Made by a program: the position numbers and the translations under genes
The notes under the pieces: generated by a model
The model's input: only the letters and a program-made list of their open reading frames with translations
What the model was told of the DNA's origin: nothing
The model's database searches: none
Shown: positions 18,474 through 28,782 of the stretch, in pieces
Layout of the letters: each line of letters begins with the position of its first letter
Position numbering within the stretch: position 1 is the first letter of the stretch
NCBI GenBank assembly: GCA_016415585.1
Contig: CP066552.1
Span: forward strand, 930,001-994,000
Source of the DNA: Pectobacterium carotovorum
GTDB taxonomy: Bacteria > Pseudomonadota > Gammaproteobacteria > Enterobacterales > Enterobacteriaceae
Direction of reading: 5' to 3'
DNA length: 64,000 nucleotides

Positions 18474-19565
18474 ATGGCGAGTCTGGAACTAAAAAACGTC
18501 CACAAAAGTTATGGTGCGGTGAGCATCATCAAAGGCGTGGACTTAACGATTCATGACGGCGAGTTCATGGTCTTTGTCGGCCCGTCGGGTTGTGGAAAAT
18601 CCACGCTGCTGCGCATGATTGCCGGGCTGGAAGAGATCAGCAGCGGTGAGTTGTGGATCGACAACCGCAAGGTGAACGATCTCACGCCAGCAGAGCGCAA
18701 GATTGCGATGGTGTTCCAGTCTTACGCGCTCTACCCGCACCTCTCGGTGCGCAAGAACCTCGCGTTCGGGCTGGAGAACCTGCACTTTCCTAAAGACGAA
18801 ATCATCCGTCGTATTGATGAGGCTGCCCGCATGCTGGGGCTGGAACCTTATCTGGATCGCCGACCGCGTGCGCTCTCGGGTGGGCAGCAGCAGCGTGTGG
18901 CGATTGGTCGCGCTATCGTGCGTGAACCCGACCTGTTCTTGTTTGATGAACCGCTCTCCAATCTGGATGCCAAGCTGCGCGTGCAGACGCGCGGCGAGCT
19001 GTCCCGCCTGCACCAGAAGCTGCGCACCACCATGGTTTACGTGACTCACGATCAGGTGGAAGCGATGACGATGGCGCAGCGCATTGTGGTGCTGAACGCT
19101 GGCCGCATTGAGCAGGTTGGTACGCCGCTGGAGCTGTTCAATCGGCCGAAAAACAAATTTGTCGCGGGCTTCATCGGTTCACCGCGCATGAATATGTTCC
19201 CAGCGCAGGTTGTCGCCACCTGCGCGGACGGCGTCGACGTGCAGTGTCCGTCCGGTAATCGTCTGGTGTTGCCGTTTATCGGCACCGTTGGGCAGAACGT
19301 CACGCTCGGCATTCGTCCTTCACACTGTGAGCTGGTGGAGGAAGGCGAGGGGATTGCACTGTGTGTCGATCGCTGCGAGATGATGGGGCATGAAACCTTT
19401 ATCTACGGGCGAATGGGCGGCATTGACGATGAGATGATTGTCCATCTGGCGCAGCACCGCGAGTTCGCCACGGGTGAATCGGTATTCGTCCGCTTCCCGC
19501 CAACATACTGCCATCTGTTCGATGGCAAAACGGATGACACATTGCCGCGCTGTACCGAGCATTAA
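18474..19565 (+). CDS. Sugar ABC transporter ATP-binding protein (UgpC/MsmX type)
   Basis: A 363-residue ABC ATPase with Walker [10 protein letters not shown], signature [14 protein letters not shown], Walker [18 protein letters not shown] and a C-terminal OB-like regulatory domain typical of the MalK/UgpC/MsmX group. The ATG at 18474 lies 2 bp after the hydrolase stop. It energises the two permeases that follow. Confidence 0.93.
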   Translation: MASLELKNVHKSYGAVSIIKGVDLTIHDGEFMVFVGPSGCGKSTLLRMIAGLEEISSGELWIDNRKVNDLTPAERKIAMVFQSYALYPHLSVRKNLAFGLENLHFPKDEIIRRIDEAARMLGLEPYLDRRPRALSGGQQQRVAIGRAIVREPDLFLFDEPLSNLDAKLRVQTRGELSRLHQKLRTTMVYVTHDQVEAMTMAQRIVVLNAGRIEQVGTPLELFNRPKNKFVAGFIGSPRMNMFPAQVVATCADGVDVQCPSGNRLVLPFIGTVGQNVTLGIRPSHCELVEEGEGIALCVDRCEMMGHETFIYGRMGGIDDEMIVHLAQHREFATGESVFVRFPPTYCHLFDGKTDDTLPRCTEH

Positions 19566-19588
19566 TTATCGCGACGGGAGAGGACGAC

Positions 19589-20587
19589 ATGAAAAAGATT
19601 GCCTTACTGCCCGCAGGATCGCTGATCGATAAGCTGGTGACGCCAGTGGAAAAAGCGGTGAATCTGCTACAAAAACTCGGTGGCCGCAAAGTGATGCCGT
19701 GGTTTTTTATCGCGCCGAATATGCTGCTGTTCGCCGTTTTTGTCTTTATTCCGATTCTGCTGGCGGTGTGCTACGCCTTTACCGGCGGCACCAATATTCT
19801 GCTGTGGGAACGCCCCTACGTTGGCGTGGATAACTTTTCCACGCTGCTGAGCTGTGGCAACTACACTGAGCCATCCACCTGTGAGCAGGATCTGTTCTGG
19901 ACCGGTGTATACAACACGGTGTCGTTCACCTTTTTCAACGTGCTCTGCACGCTGCTGGTGGCGCTGGTGACGGCACTGATCCTCAACCGCAAGATTATCG
20001 CCCGTGGCTTTTTCCGCGCCATGTTCTTCTATCCGGTACTGCTGTCGCCGGTGGTCGTTGGCCTGATCTGGCAGTGGTTCCTCAATCGCAACGGTTTGCT
20101 GAATCTGGTGCTGTCGTCGTTGGGTGGGCAGCCGATTACCTTCCTGCTCGATCCGACGTTTTCGCGCTTCTGGGTGGTGTTTGTCTCTGTCTGGTTTCAC
20201 GTCGGGTTTTATACCTTGATACTGCTGGCCGGATTGCAGGCGATCCCGCGTGATATATACGAGGCGGCGGCGGTGGACGGCACCTCGCGCTGGCGTGGTT
20301 TTTATCGCCTGACGTTGCCGCTGTTGGCACCGAACATTCTGGTGGTGGTGATTCTGCTGACCATCAACAGCGTGCAGATCTTCGATGAAGCCTGGGTGCT
20401 GACCAACGGCGGCGGCCCCGGCACGGCCAACAGCTTTATCGTGCAGTACATCTACCAGACCGCCTTCTCGTCGAATGCCTCGCTTTACGGGCTGGCGTCG
20501 GCGGCGTCGGTGCTGATGGGCGTGGTGCTGATGATTCTGACGGCATTGCAGTTCCTGCTGACGCGTCGGCTGGAAGGGAAAAAATAA
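19589..20587 (+). CDS. Sugar ABC transporter permease 1 (MalF/UgpA type)
   Basis: A 332-residue inner-membrane protein with six main hydrophobic segments and the EAA loop EAAAVDGTSRWRGFYRLTLP that contacts the ATPase. It is preceded by a good ribosome site (GGGAGAGGA). Its N-terminus is somewhat long and cytoplasmic. It forms a heterodimer with the next permease. Confidence 0.92.
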   Translation: MKKIALLPAGSLIDKLVTPVEKAVNLLQKLGGRKVMPWFFIAPNMLLFAVFVFIPILLAVCYAFTGGTNILLWERPYVGVDNFSTLLSCGNYTEPSTCEQDLFWTGVYNTVSFTFFNVLCTLLVALVTALILNRKIIARGFFRAMFFYPVLLSPVVVGLIWQWFLNRNGLLNLVLSSLGGQPITFLLDPTFSRFWVVFVSVWFHVGFYTLILLAGLQAIPRDIYEAAAVDGTSRWRGFYRLTLPLLAPNILVVVILLTINSVQIFDEAWVLTNGGGPGTANSFIVQYIYQTAFSSNASLYGLASAASVLMGVVLMILTALQFLLTRRLEGKK

Positions 20588-20595
20588 CGGGAGCC

Positions 20596-21648
20596 ATGAT
20601 GAAAATAATCGCATTTCTCACCCGTACCCGTCATCCGGGGCGTATCCATATTACGGATATTATGAGCTGGGTCTGGCTGGTGGTGGGTACGCTGCTGGTG
20701 ATGATTCCGGTGATGTGGGCGGCGATGTCGTCGTTTAAGACGCCAGCAGAGATCAACCGCTTTCCGCCGAGTTTTCTGCCGCAGGCGGCGGATACCGTCA
20801 CGCTGCCGGAGTACCCGAAGCCGCTCGAGCTGTGGCAGGTTAAGCAGGAAGACGGCGAAGCGAAAACGATGGCGCTGGTGCGTCGCATCGGGCTGATTGC
20901 ACAGCTGGTGAACCCGGATGCGCCGAGTGAAGTGGTGCGTGTATCGACCAAAGATCTGGTGCCGATGAAAGCGTTGCATCTGGAGACGGAGAACTACACG
21001 ACGCCGATAACGAAGTTCCACTTTGCTACCTACCTGAAGAACACCGTGTTCGTGACGGTGATGGCGACGTTGCTTACTCTGCTGCTCAGTTCGATGGCGG
21101 CCTTTGCGCTGTCGAAATACGAGTTTCGCGGGCGCGGTACGGTGCTGACGCTGTTTCTCTCTACGATGATGATTCCGCTGTCGGTGGTGATGGTGCCGAC
21201 GTTTCTGGTGGTGATTGGCCTGAACATGGGCGATAACCTGTGGGGCGTGATTATTCCCACGGTGGCAACGCCGACCGGCGTATTCCTGCTGCGGCAATAC
21301 ATGCTGACGATCCCCGATGAGCTGATCGAAGCTGCGCGTATCGATGCCGCCAGCGAGTTCCGTATTTACTGGAAGATCATCCTGCCGCTGACCGCACCCG
21401 CGCTGGCGGTGCTGGCGATCTTCTCAGTTATCTGGCGTTGGAACGACTTCCTCTGGCCGCTGATCGTCCTCTCCAGTCAGGACAATTTTACGCTGCAAAT
21501 CGGCCTGAATGCGTTTCAGGGGCAGTTCTCGGTGCAATGGCACTATATACTGGCGATGACGATGCTCTCGCTTCTGCCGGTGACGGCGGTGTTCGTCTTC
21601 CTGCAAAAATACATCACGACGGGGATTGCCAACACGGGGATGAAATAA
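20596..21648 (+). CDS. Sugar ABC transporter permease 2 (MalG/UgpE type)
   Basis: A 350-residue permease with the EAA loop EAARIDAASEFRIYWKIILP and the C-terminal ITTGIANTGMK usual for this group. An approximately 90-residue periplasmic insertion (about 60-130) follows the first membrane segment. It starts 8 bp after permease 1; ATGs at 20596 and 20599 are adjacent. The stop codon overlaps the start of the LacI gene (TAATG). Confidence 0.92.
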   Translation: MMKIIAFLTRTRHPGRIHITDIMSWVWLVVGTLLVMIPVMWAAMSSFKTPAEINRFPPSFLPQAADTVTLPEYPKPLELWQVKQEDGEAKTMALVRRIGLIAQLVNPDAPSEVVRVSTKDLVPMKALHLETENYTTPITKFHFATYLKNTVFVTVMATLLTLLLSSMAAFALSKYEFRGRGTVLTLFLSTMMIPLSVVMVPTFLVVIGLNMGDNLWGVIIPTVATPTGVFLLRQYMLTIPDELIEAARIDAASEFRIYWKIILPLTAPALAVLAIFSVIWRWNDFLWPLIVLSSQDNFTLQIGLNAFQGQFSVQWHYILAMTMLSLLPVTAVFVFLQKYITTGIANTGMK

Positions 21649-22685
21649 TGGCGACACTCAAGGATATTGCCGACCGCGCTGGGGTTTCCATCAGCACGGT
21701 TTCCCGCGCGCTGAACGGGACGGCACCGATCAGCGCCAAGGTCAGGCAGCACATCATGGCGATTGCCACCGAGCAAGGCTATCCGCTGCATAAAGTGGGC
21801 AAAGCGGCCATCGCGCAGACGGAGCCGCTGCGCCACATTCTGCTGGCGACGCCGCGCAATCTGATGCTGGAGAGTGAGTACAATCTGGTGTCGCTGACGC
21901 TGATCAACGCCCTAAAAACGCTCTGCCTGCAACGTAATATTCAGTTGCGTCCGTTTCTGGGGGAGCACGACACCATTAACGAACAACAGCTGTTGCGTGA
22001 GCTTCAGGGCGGAAAAGAGAGCGGCATTCTGATTGTGAATGACGATCACCCGACGTTGCTGAACGCCGTGGCGGAAAGCGGGATTCCGGCGGTGCTGATC
22101 AACGGTGAAGATCCCTCAATGCGCTTGAGCAGCGTGACGCCCGCCAATCACTATGCGGCAGCAGCGGGCGTGCGTTACCTGATCGAGCAAGGACATACGC
22201 GGATCCTGCATCTCACTTGGACGTCGCGTATGACGATCAAACAGCGCGAACGCGGCTATCGGGATGCGCTCGCGCAGGCGGGCATAGCGGTGGATGAGGA
22301 TCTCATTCTGTCGCTGCCGGATTTCCATCCGCGTACCGCGCGCGATGCACTGCTGCGCTGGCTGACGGCTAACCCCGACAGGCTGGGCGTCACCGCGATT
22401 TTCTGTGCGGCGGACAATCAGGCTATCGGTGTGATCGACGCGCTGTATCAGCACGGGCTACGCGTGCCGGAGGACATTTCCGTCATGGGCATGGACGACA
22501 TTCTGCCGTTCGACATGCTACCCGTTTCGCTCACCACGGTGCATTTGCCGTTTGAGACCATCGCCCGCGCGGCGCTACAGCTGCTGGCACAGCAAATGAC
22601 GCCTGCACAGGCGCTCGGTATTGCCCAGCGTACTGAACTGGCTGGGCAGGTGGTGGTGAGGGAATCGGTGCAGCGGGTGGGGTAG
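21648..22685 (+). CDS. LacI-family transcriptional regulator
   Basis: A 345-residue repressor. The N-terminal HTH is MATLKDIADRAGVSISTVSR followed by ALNGTAPIS and a hinge, and a periplasmic-binding-protein-like sensor domain follows. Its ATG overlaps the stop of permease 2 (TAATG), so it belongs to the same operon and reports on its own transcription. It likely binds the two identical 16-bp palindromes in the 14.5-14.8 kb control region, with a sugar from the pathway as inducer; this is inferred. Confidence 0.9.
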   Translation: MATLKDIADRAGVSISTVSRALNGTAPISAKVRQHIMAIATEQGYPLHKVGKAAIAQTEPLRHILLATPRNLMLESEYNLVSLTLINALKTLCLQRNIQLRPFLGEHDTINEQQLLRELQGGKESGILIVNDDHPTLLNAVAESGIPAVLINGEDPSMRLSSVTPANHYAAAAGVRYLIEQGHTRILHLTWTSRMTIKQRERGYRDALAQAGIAVDEDLILSLPDFHPRTARDALLRWLTANPDRLGVTAIFCAADNQAIGVIDALYQHGLRVPEDISVMGMDDILPFDMLPVSLTTVHLPFETIARAALQLLAQQMTPAQALGIAQRTELAGQVVVRESVQRVG

Positions 22686-22716
22686 GCGGGCGTTATTTAC
22701 AGGGAAGTTTCACCCC

Positions 22717-22788
22717 GCATAAGCACTATAGTTTCTGCATAAGTACTATTTTTATGCACAAATACTATGTTTTATGCATAAATACTAT
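22717..22788. repeat. Four short direct repeats of GCATAAxTACTAT, period about 20 bp
   Basis: Copies start at 22717, 22737, 22756 and 22776 and read GCATAAGCACTAT, GCATAAGTACTAT, GCACAAATACTAT and GCATAAATACTAT. They fill the convergent gap between the LacI gene and the acetyltransferase gene. A period near two helical turns would suit protein binding; no function is known to me. Confidence 0.75.
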
Positions 22789-22790
22789 AG

Positions 22791-23249
22791 TTAAAGCGGC
22801 ATTCTATATTCGATAACACCGGGTTTTTCCGCGACCCAATCATAAAGTCGCTGGGCGGTTTTATTGGTTTCCTGAGTATGCCAATACAGCCGATCGCAGC
22901 TTTTTTCCTGTGCCTGTTCTCTCACGTATTCAATCAGTTTTTTGCCAACGTTTTTACCGCGAGCGGTGGGGGTAACAAACAGATCCTCTAAATAACAATA
23001 AGAGTTTACTCCCCATGTTGAATCGTGAAAAACAAAGTGCACTAAACCAATAATGTGCGACCCTTCCCGCGCCACGGCGCAATACACGGGAATCTCGGCG
23101 TTAAAAAAACGATCCCAAGTGACTTCCGTGACCTCATCGGAAAGCTGCACCTTATAGAATTCCTGATAACTCTTCCAATAGGGCAGCCACTGCGCGTGAT
23201 CTTCTGGCTCAACGGAATTAACAATAATTTCTTGGTCTGTATTCATCAT
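22791..23249 (-). CDS. GNAT-family N-acetyltransferase
   Basis: A 152-residue single-domain acetyltransferase. The acetyl-CoA-binding motif region is LEDLFVTPTARGKNVGKKLI, followed by SCDRLYWHTQETNKTAQRLYD, the conserved end of the fold. ATGs at 23249 and 23246 are both possible starts. The acceptor substrate is unknown. It stands alone and converges with the LacI gene. Confidence 0.85.
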   Translation of the reverse strand: MMNTDQEIIVNSVEPEDHAQWLPYWKSYQEFYKVQLSDEVTEVTWDRFFNAEIPVYCAVAREGSHIIGLVHFVFHDSTWGVNSYCYLEDLFVTPTARGKNVGKKLIEYVREQAQEKSCDRLYWHTQETNKTAQRLYDWVAEKPGVIEYRMPL

Positions 23250-23626
23250 TTTACTCTCATATTATCGTGGATAAGTGCTGGCAATCAGGCTGATATGTAC
23301 CGGAATAAAATAGCAATCAAATAGACGGATGTTCCCCTCCACTTATTGATAATAGAGCAGACCAATTCGTTTAAATTCCCACGTTCTGAGCCTGAACAGG
23401 CTGTGGGTTTTGCCGTAGTGTTAGCGGGATGTTATGGTCATATCCCACGTTTGGTCTCCGGTGCGTCAAGTGAAAATGAATGCAAACGGCTTTATGGCGG
23501 CAGGTTATTTCGCAGAATGGAGGACGGCTATATGGTGTTTATCCATACGGCGGATTGTCGTACAGGTAGCCTGTGCAGCGGGCGGAATAAATTTTAAATA
23601 AAGAAAATGTAATCGGTGTTATTACA

Positions 23627-24109
23627 TTATTTCATGCCAAAATTAAGTGGTGGTAATTCACCATGTGATTCCATATAGTTTTTGATAAGTTTGTACTCTA
23701 ATGATTTCGGTTCATCAAGTGTGGAGAAATAAAAGTCGATAACAATCTCATCTTGATGTTTATGGTGGGAAAGAAAATACATAATCCTGATATTCGTTTT
23801 TTGTGTTCTTAGCTTAAGTTTTTCATATAAATCAACATCAGGAGTGGTCATATCTGATTGATGATTGTAGTTATTGAAACGTTTTCTGAAACTATCGGTA
23901 GTGCAACCTATCTTTAATATGGGGCTGGTTCCTATTAATCGAGGGATCGGATGCTGTTGATATCGGATAACGTAGGCACCAATTTCTTCAGGGAAACCAG
24001 AAATATCAATTTTTTTCCTCTCTCGGGTTTGCGAAGAATATCCATTGCTATTTTCAATCAGAATTAGCGGTAGTGTCAGTGTTGGCACATAGTCAATATT
24101 TTTGTTCAT
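23627..24109 (-). CDS. GIY-YIG nuclease-like protein (putative)
   Basis: A 160-residue protein. The stretch GAYVIRYQQ, then ILKIGCTTDSFRKRFNNYNH, and the final LEYKLIKNYMESHGELPPLN fit the layout of a GIY-YIG domain: the two short tyrosine/glycine strands, the arginine helix and the late glutamate and asparagine. The gene is AT-rich compared with its neighbours, which suggests acquisition. The assignment is by motif only; a restriction, repair or mobile-element nuclease role cannot be told apart. Confidence 0.5.
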   Translation of the reverse strand: MNKNIDYVPTLTLPLILIENSNGYSSQTRERKKIDISGFPEEIGAYVIRYQQHPIPRLIGTSPILKIGCTTDSFRKRFNNYNHQSDMTTPDVDLYEKLKLRTQKTNIRIMYFLSHHKHQDEIVIDFYFSTLDEPKSLEYKLIKNYMESHGELPPLNFGMK

Positions 24110-24193
24110 GGTGTTACGAGCTTTCCATGCAAAATGGCCTGAATATTCAGGCCATTAAATAAATATATCAGTAATTATTCTAACTAACGCAAA

Positions 24194-24751
24194 TTAAAAC
24201 GGAATGTCGTCGTCGAAATCCATTGGCGGTTCGTTGCTTTGCGCTGGAGCATTGCTTGTAGAGGAATGGTTCTGTGCTGGACGCTGTTGAGATTGCGCGC
24301 CGCCGCTGAACTGGTTGCCGCCCTGCGGCTGCTGAGGTTGGCCCCAACCGCCTTGTTGCTGACCGCCACCTGCGTTACCGCCTGCTGGTGCGCCGCCGCC
24401 CTGGCGTCCACCCAGCATCTGCATGGTGCCGCCGACGTTAACGACGACTTCGGTGGTGTAGCGCTCTACGCCAGCCTGATCGGCCCATTTACGGGTTTGC
24501 AGTGCGCCTTCGATGTAAACCTGAGAGCCTTTGCGCAGGTATTCGCCCGCGACTTCTGCCAGTTTGCCGAACAGCACGACACGGTGCCATTCGGTCTTCT
24601 CTTTCTGCTCACCGGTTTGCTTGTCACGCCAGCTTTCCGACGTAGCCAGCGTGATGTTGGCAACTGCACCACCATTCGGCATATAGCGGACTTCCGGGTC
24701 TTGACCCAGATTCCCGACAAGAATCACTTTATTAACGCCTCTGCTGGCCAT
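24194..24751 (-). CDS. ssb: Single-stranded DNA-binding protein
   Basis: A 185-residue SSB. It has an N-terminal OB fold ([20 protein letters not shown] to about residue 110), a Gly/Gln-rich linker with [18 protein letters not shown], and the acidic tip MDFDDDIPF that recruits partner proteins. It is divergent from uvrA, the classical enterobacterial arrangement, with a LexA box between them. Confidence 0.97.
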   Translation of the reverse strand: MASRGVNKVILVGNLGQDPEVRYMPNGGAVANITLATSESWRDKQTGEQKEKTEWHRVVLFGKLAEVAGEYLRKGSQVYIEGALQTRKWADQAGVERYTTEVVVNVGGTMQMLGGRQGGGAPAGGNAGGGQQQGGWGQPQQPQGGNQFSGGAQSQQRPAQNHSSTSNAPAQSNEPPMDFDDDIPF

Positions 24752-24896
24752 GCTCGTCTCCTGATGAATCGGTAGATTTATTTTCTAAGTCTAAACGATC
24801 AATCTTACCATGTGGAAAACTCTCTGTCATACCTGCGAAATGGCTTCAGAAATGAAAGTAATATTTGCAGCGTTTGCAAGGTAAACGGATTTAATA

Positions 24897-24912
24897 CTGG
24901 ATATCCATTCAG
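24897..24912. promoter_or_regulatory. LexA (SOS) box between ssb and uvrA
   Basis: CTGGATATCCATTCAG keeps the CTG-N10-CAG frame and differs little from the E. coli uvrA box. It supports damage-inducible expression of uvrA and probably of ssb. Confidence 0.75.
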
Positions 24913-24941
24913 TTTTTTTTATGGCAAGCTATCCCTGCTTG

Positions 24942-24998
24942 CCACCCTATCGGGCCGTCGCAAGCGACGTTAAAAAATGCGTCCGGCATTTTTTTTGT
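24942..24998. repeat. Fragment of the interspersed repeat family, ending in a T-rich hairpin
   Basis: The order GGGCCG, TCGCAAGCGACGTT, AAAAAATGC-GTCCG-GCATTTTTTTT matches the hairpin module found inside the long repeat copy at about 50890-50940. The final AAAAAATGC/GCATTTTTT hairpin (24972-24994) could act as a bidirectional terminator in the ssb/uvrA gap. Confidence 0.5.
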
Positions 24999-25077
24999 GC
25001 CATAATTGCTCGTTTCGTACCGGTTCTCTCCGTTCGAGAGGCGATGACAAACCGTTTTTATTCCGGGAAGTGTGTGA

Positions 25078-27912
25078 ATGGATAAGATCGAAGTTCGTGG
25101 TGCTCGTACCCATAATCTCAAGAATATCAACCTGATAATCCCTCGTGACAAGCTGATCGTCATCACCGGTCTGTCTGGTTCGGGTAAGTCATCGCTGGCG
25201 TTTGACACGCTGTATGCCGAAGGGCAGCGGCGCTATGTGGAATCCCTCTCCGCCTACGCCCGTCAGTTCCTGTCGCTGATGGAAAAACCGGACGTCGATC
25301 ATATAGAAGGGCTGTCGCCCGCCATCTCTATCGAACAGAAATCCACCTCGCACAACCCGCGTTCTACGGTCGGGACGATTACCGAAATTCATGACTACCT
25401 GCGTTTGCTGTTTGCTCGCGTGGGTGAGCCGCGTTGCCCAGAGCACGATGTGCCACTGGATGCGCAAACGGTCAGCCAGATGGTGGACAACGTGCTGGCG
25501 CAGCCGGAAGGCAAACGCCTGATGCTGCTGGCGCCGATTGTGAAAGATCGCAAAGGCGAACACAGCAAGACGCTGGAAAACCTGGCGTCACAGGGCTATA
25601 TCCGCGCCCGTATCGACGGCGAAGTGTGCGATCTGTCCGATCCGCCGAAGCTGGAATTACAGAAAAAGCACACTATTGAAGTTGTCGTTGACCGGTTTAA
25701 AGTGCGCGACGATTTGGCGCAGCGGCTGGCGGAGTCATTCGAAACCGCGCTGGATCTGTCTGGTGGTAGCGTGGTGGTCGCGGATATGGACGACCCGACG
25801 CAGCCTGAACTGCTGTTCTCGGCGAACTTTGCCTGTCCGGTGTGTGGCTACAGCATGCATGAGCTGGAACCGCGCATGTTCTCGTTCAATAACCCGGCGG
25901 GCGCGTGCCCAAGCTGTGATGGTCTGGGTGTACAGCAGTTCTTCGACCCGTCCCGCGTGGTGCAAAATGCCGAGCTGTCGCTGGCAGGCGGCGCAATTCG
26001 CGGCTGGGATCGCCGCAACTTCTACTATTTTCAAATGCTGCGCTCACTGGCGGAGCACTACAAATTTGACGTCGATGCCCCGTTTGAAAGCCTGAGCGCC
26101 GCGGTTCAGAAAGTGATTCTGTACGGCTCCGGTAAAGAGAACGTCGAATTCAAATATATCAACGATCGCGGCGACACCTCGATACGTCGCCATCCGTTCG
26201 AAGGCGTGCTGCACAACATGGAGCGCCGTTATAAAGAGACGGAATCCACGGCGGTGCGCGAAGAGCTGGCGAAATTCATCAGTAACCGTTCCTGCGCCAG
26301 CTGTGGCGGAACGCGTCTGCGTGAAGAAGCGCGTAACGTGTTTGTCGAGCAGACGACGCTGCCGCAGATTTCCGATATGAGCATCGGCCATGCGATGACG
26401 TTTTTCCAGAATATGAAGCTCAGCGGGCAACGCGCCCAAATCGCCGAGAAAGTGCTAAAAGAGATCGGCGATCGACTCAAGTTTCTGGTGAATGTCGGGC
26501 TGAACTATTTGTCACTCTCCCGTTCGGCGGAAACGCTGTCCGGCGGCGAGGCGCAGCGCATTCGTCTGGCGAGCCAGATCGGTGCCGGACTGGTTGGCGT
26601 GATGTACGTGCTGGATGAGCCGTCTATCGGCCTGCATCAGCGTGATAACGAGCGCCTGCTGGAAACCCTGATTCACCTGCGTAATCTGGGCAATACCGTC
26701 ATTGTGGTTGAGCATGATGAAGACGCGATTCGTGCCGCTGACCATGTGATTGATATCGGCCCCGGCGCGGGCGTGCATGGCGGGCAGATTGTCGCAGAAG
26801 GCACGATGGAAGAGATCATGGCGGTGCCGGATTCGCTGACGGGGCAGTTCCTCAGCGGTAAACGCAAGATTGAAATACCGAAGCAGCGCGTGCCTGCGGA
26901 TCCGACCAAAGTGCTCAAGCTAATTGGTGCGAAGGGCAACAACCTGAAAGACGTCACGCTGACGCTGCCGGTTGGGCTGTTTACCTGCATCACTGGTGTG
27001 TCGGGATCGGGCAAATCCACCCTTATCAACGATACCTTGTTCCCACTGGCGCAGCGCCAGTTGAACGGTGCAACGCTGGCAGAGCCTGCCGCGCACCGCG
27101 AGATTCAGGGACTGGAGCATTTCGATAAGGTGATCGATATCGATCAAAGCCCGATCGGTCGTACGCCGCGCTCTAACCCCGCAACCTACACCGGTATTTT
27201 CACGCCGATTCGTGAACTGTTTGCTGGCGTGCCGGAAGCCCGTACCCGTGGCTACAATCCTGGCCGTTTCAGCTTTAACGTGCGCGGCGGGCGCTGTGAA
27301 GCCTGTCAGGGAGACGGTGTGATTAAGGTGGAAATGCACTTCCTGCCGGATGTCTATGTGCCGTGTGACCAGTGCAAAGGCAAGCGCTATAACCGCGAAA
27401 CGTTGGAGATTCAATACAAAGGCAAAGGCATCCATGAAGTGCTGGATATGACCATCGAAGAGGCGCGAGAGTTCTTTGATGCCATTCCGGCGCTGGCGCG
27501 GAAACTGCAAACGCTGATCGACGTCGGCCTGTCCTACATTCGCCTTGGGCAGTCGGCCACCACGCTATCCGGCGGGGAAGCGCAGCGTGTAAAACTGTCT
27601 CGCGAGCTGTCGAAACGTGGCACCGGGCAGACGCTGTATATTCTCGACGAACCGACAACCGGCCTGCACTTTGCCGATATTCAGCAGCTTCTTACCGTTC
27701 TGCATCAGTTGCGCGATCAGGGCAATACCATCGTGGTGATTGAACACAATCTGGATGTGATTAAAACGGCAGATTGGATTGTCGACTTAGGGCCGGAAGG
27801 GGGCAGCGGCGGCGGGGAAATTCTGGTCTCCGGCACGCCGGAAACGGTAGCAGAGTGCGAAGCGTCTCACACTGCGCGCTTCCTGCGACCTATTCTGGCG
27901 CGTGAAGCCTGA
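25078..27912 (+). CDS. uvrA: Excinuclease ABC subunit A
   Basis: A 944-residue damage-recognition ATPase of nucleotide excision repair. It contains both ABC modules: Walker [10 protein letters not shown] near residue 31 and GVSGSGKST in the second half, each with its LSGGEAQR signature. It also has zinc-finger cysteines in [15 protein letters not shown] with [17 protein letters not shown], and CEACQGDGV with CDQCKGKRY. Length and architecture are standard. It is transcribed from the SOS-regulated intergenic region shared with ssb. Confidence 0.98.
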   Translation: MDKIEVRGARTHNLKNINLIIPRDKLIVITGLSGSGKSSLAFDTLYAEGQRRYVESLSAYARQFLSLMEKPDVDHIEGLSPAISIEQKSTSHNPRSTVGTITEIHDYLRLLFARVGEPRCPEHDVPLDAQTVSQMVDNVLAQPEGKRLMLLAPIVKDRKGEHSKTLENLASQGYIRARIDGEVCDLSDPPKLELQKKHTIEVVVDRFKVRDDLAQRLAESFETALDLSGGSVVVADMDDPTQPELLFSANFACPVCGYSMHELEPRMFSFNNPAGACPSCDGLGVQQFFDPSRVVQNAELSLAGGAIRGWDRRNFYYFQMLRSLAEHYKFDVDAPFESLSAAVQKVILYGSGKENVEFKYINDRGDTSIRRHPFEGVLHNMERRYKETESTAVREELAKFISNRSCASCGGTRLREEARNVFVEQTTLPQISDMSIGHAMTFFQNMKLSGQRAQIAEKVLKEIGDRLKFLVNVGLNYLSLSRSAETLSGGEAQRIRLASQIGAGLVGVMYVLDEPSIGLHQRDNERLLETLIHLRNLGNTVIVVEHDEDAIRAADHVIDIGPGAGVHGGQIVAEGTMEEIMAVPDSLTGQFLSGKRKIEIPKQRVPADPTKVLKLIGAKGNNLKDVTLTLPVGLFTCITGVSGSGKSTLINDTLFPLAQRQLNGATLAEPAAHREIQGLEHFDKVIDIDQSPIGRTPRSNPATYTGIFTPIRELFAGVPEARTRGYNPGRFSFNVRGGRCEACQGDGVIKVEMHFLPDVYVPCDQCKGKRYNRETLEIQYKGKGIHEVLDMTIEEAREFFDAIPALARKLQTLIDVGLSYIRLGQSATTLSGGEAQRVKLSRELSKRGTGQTLYILDEPTTGLHFADIQQLLTVLHQLRDQGNTIVVIEHNLDVIKTADWIVDLGPEGGSGGGEILVSGTPETVAECEASHTARFLRPILAREA

Positions 27913-27927
27913 TAGCAGGGGACTCCG

Positions 27928-28347
27928 ATGTGGACGCAATATGAAATCCGCCTAAAGCCGAAAAGCAGAGGCTTCCATCTGGTGACCGACGAGATACTGG
28001 CGCAGGTCACCGCACTGCGCCAGATAAACGTCGGGTTGATGCAGATATTCATCAAGCACACCTCGGCGGCGCTAACGATTAACGAGAATGCTGACCCCAC
28101 GGTGCGGCAGGATTTCGAGAGTTTCTTTAATCGCTTGGTGCCGGAGGATGAACCGTACTACCGCCATACGTATGAAGGTAGCGACGACATGCCCGCGCAC
28201 CTGAAAGGCAGCCTGCTCGGCAACAGTCTGACGATCCCCATCACCAACGGACGCCTGAACATCGGCACCTGGCAGGGCATCTACCTGTGCGAACACCGCA
28301 ACCACGGCGGCAGTCGCTCGCTGGTTGTCACGCTCAACGGGGAATAA
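27928..28347 (+). CDS. yjbQ: YjbQ-family protein (secondary thiamine-phosphate synthase-like)
   Basis: A 139-residue UPF0047 protein. Conserved stretches are FIKHTSAALTINENADPTV, the central DDMPAHLKGSLLG and the C-terminal GTWQGIYLCEHRNHGGSR with the family's histidines. Members show weak thiamine-phosphate synthase activity, but the physiological role is not settled. It starts 15 bp after uvrA and may be read through from it. It ends just before a hairpin. Confidence 0.9.
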   Translation: MWTQYEIRLKPKSRGFHLVTDEILAQVTALRQINVGLMQIFIKHTSAALTINENADPTVRQDFESFFNRLVPEDEPYYRHTYEGSDDMPAHLKGSLLGNSLTIPITNGRLNIGTWQGIYLCEHRNHGGSRSLVVTLNGE

Positions 28348-28356
28348 CTCCACGAA

Positions 28357-28378
28357 ATGCGTCGCGCCAGCGACGCAT
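28357..28378 (+). terminator. Stem-loop after yjbQ
   Basis: ATGCGTCG and CGACGCAT form an 8-bp stem with a 6-nt loop 10 bp after the yjbQ stop. There is no strong T-run. It also separates yjbQ from the trailing end of CRISPR array 1. Confidence 0.6.
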
Positions 28379-28386
28379 CCCGATAA

Positions 28387-28653
28387 GCATCTAGCTGCCT
28401 GTACGGCAGTGAACACTAGCCGTTTTTCGCGAGTCCGCCGCCCCATTTTCTAAGCTACCTGTGCGGCAGTGAACGCACCATAGCCAGCAAGCGCTACTCT
28501 TCCATTTTCTAAGCTGCCTATGCGGCAGTGAACTTTAGAGTCGTGAAATCATTGCTCGCTGGGCTTTTCTAAGCTGCCTATGCGGCAGTGAACATTGAAT
28601 GACATAACACGTTCAGAAACGGGCATTTCTAAGCTGCCTATGCGGCAGTGAAC
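28387..28653 (-). CRISPR. CRISPR array 1, type I-F, 5 repeats and 4 spacers
   Basis: 28-bp repeats reading TTTCTAAGCTGCC-TATGCGG-CAGTGAAC on the plus strand start at 28387, 28447, 28506, 28566 and 28626. Spacers are 32, 31, 32 and 32 bp. The repeats at 28387 and 28447 are degenerate, marking the old trailer end, so the array is transcribed leftward from a leader on its right next to cas6f. The three intact repeats have G where arrays 2 and 3 have A in the loop (TATGCGG against TATACGG). It is a short, probably shrunken or little-used array. Confidence 0.97.
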
Positions 28654-28782
28654 CGTTAAGGTTTTACGCTAACCACCAGATTGTTAAAGAGAATATGGCT
28701 TTTTTGGCGCAAAACCCTTTTTTATTAGGGCGACCAACTGCAATTAAAAATCAATAGCTTGCAGTTGGCCGCTAAAAAAGGG

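Noticed and set aside
19667..20614. 315-codon frame antisense to permease 1
   Set aside because: Shadow frame with extreme R/H/Q content opposite a clear MalF-type permease.
23346..23597. 83-codon frame starting at TTG upstream of the GIY-YIG-like gene
   Set aside because: Weak start, no ribosome site and no recognisable domain. It might be a gene relic, but I cannot support it.
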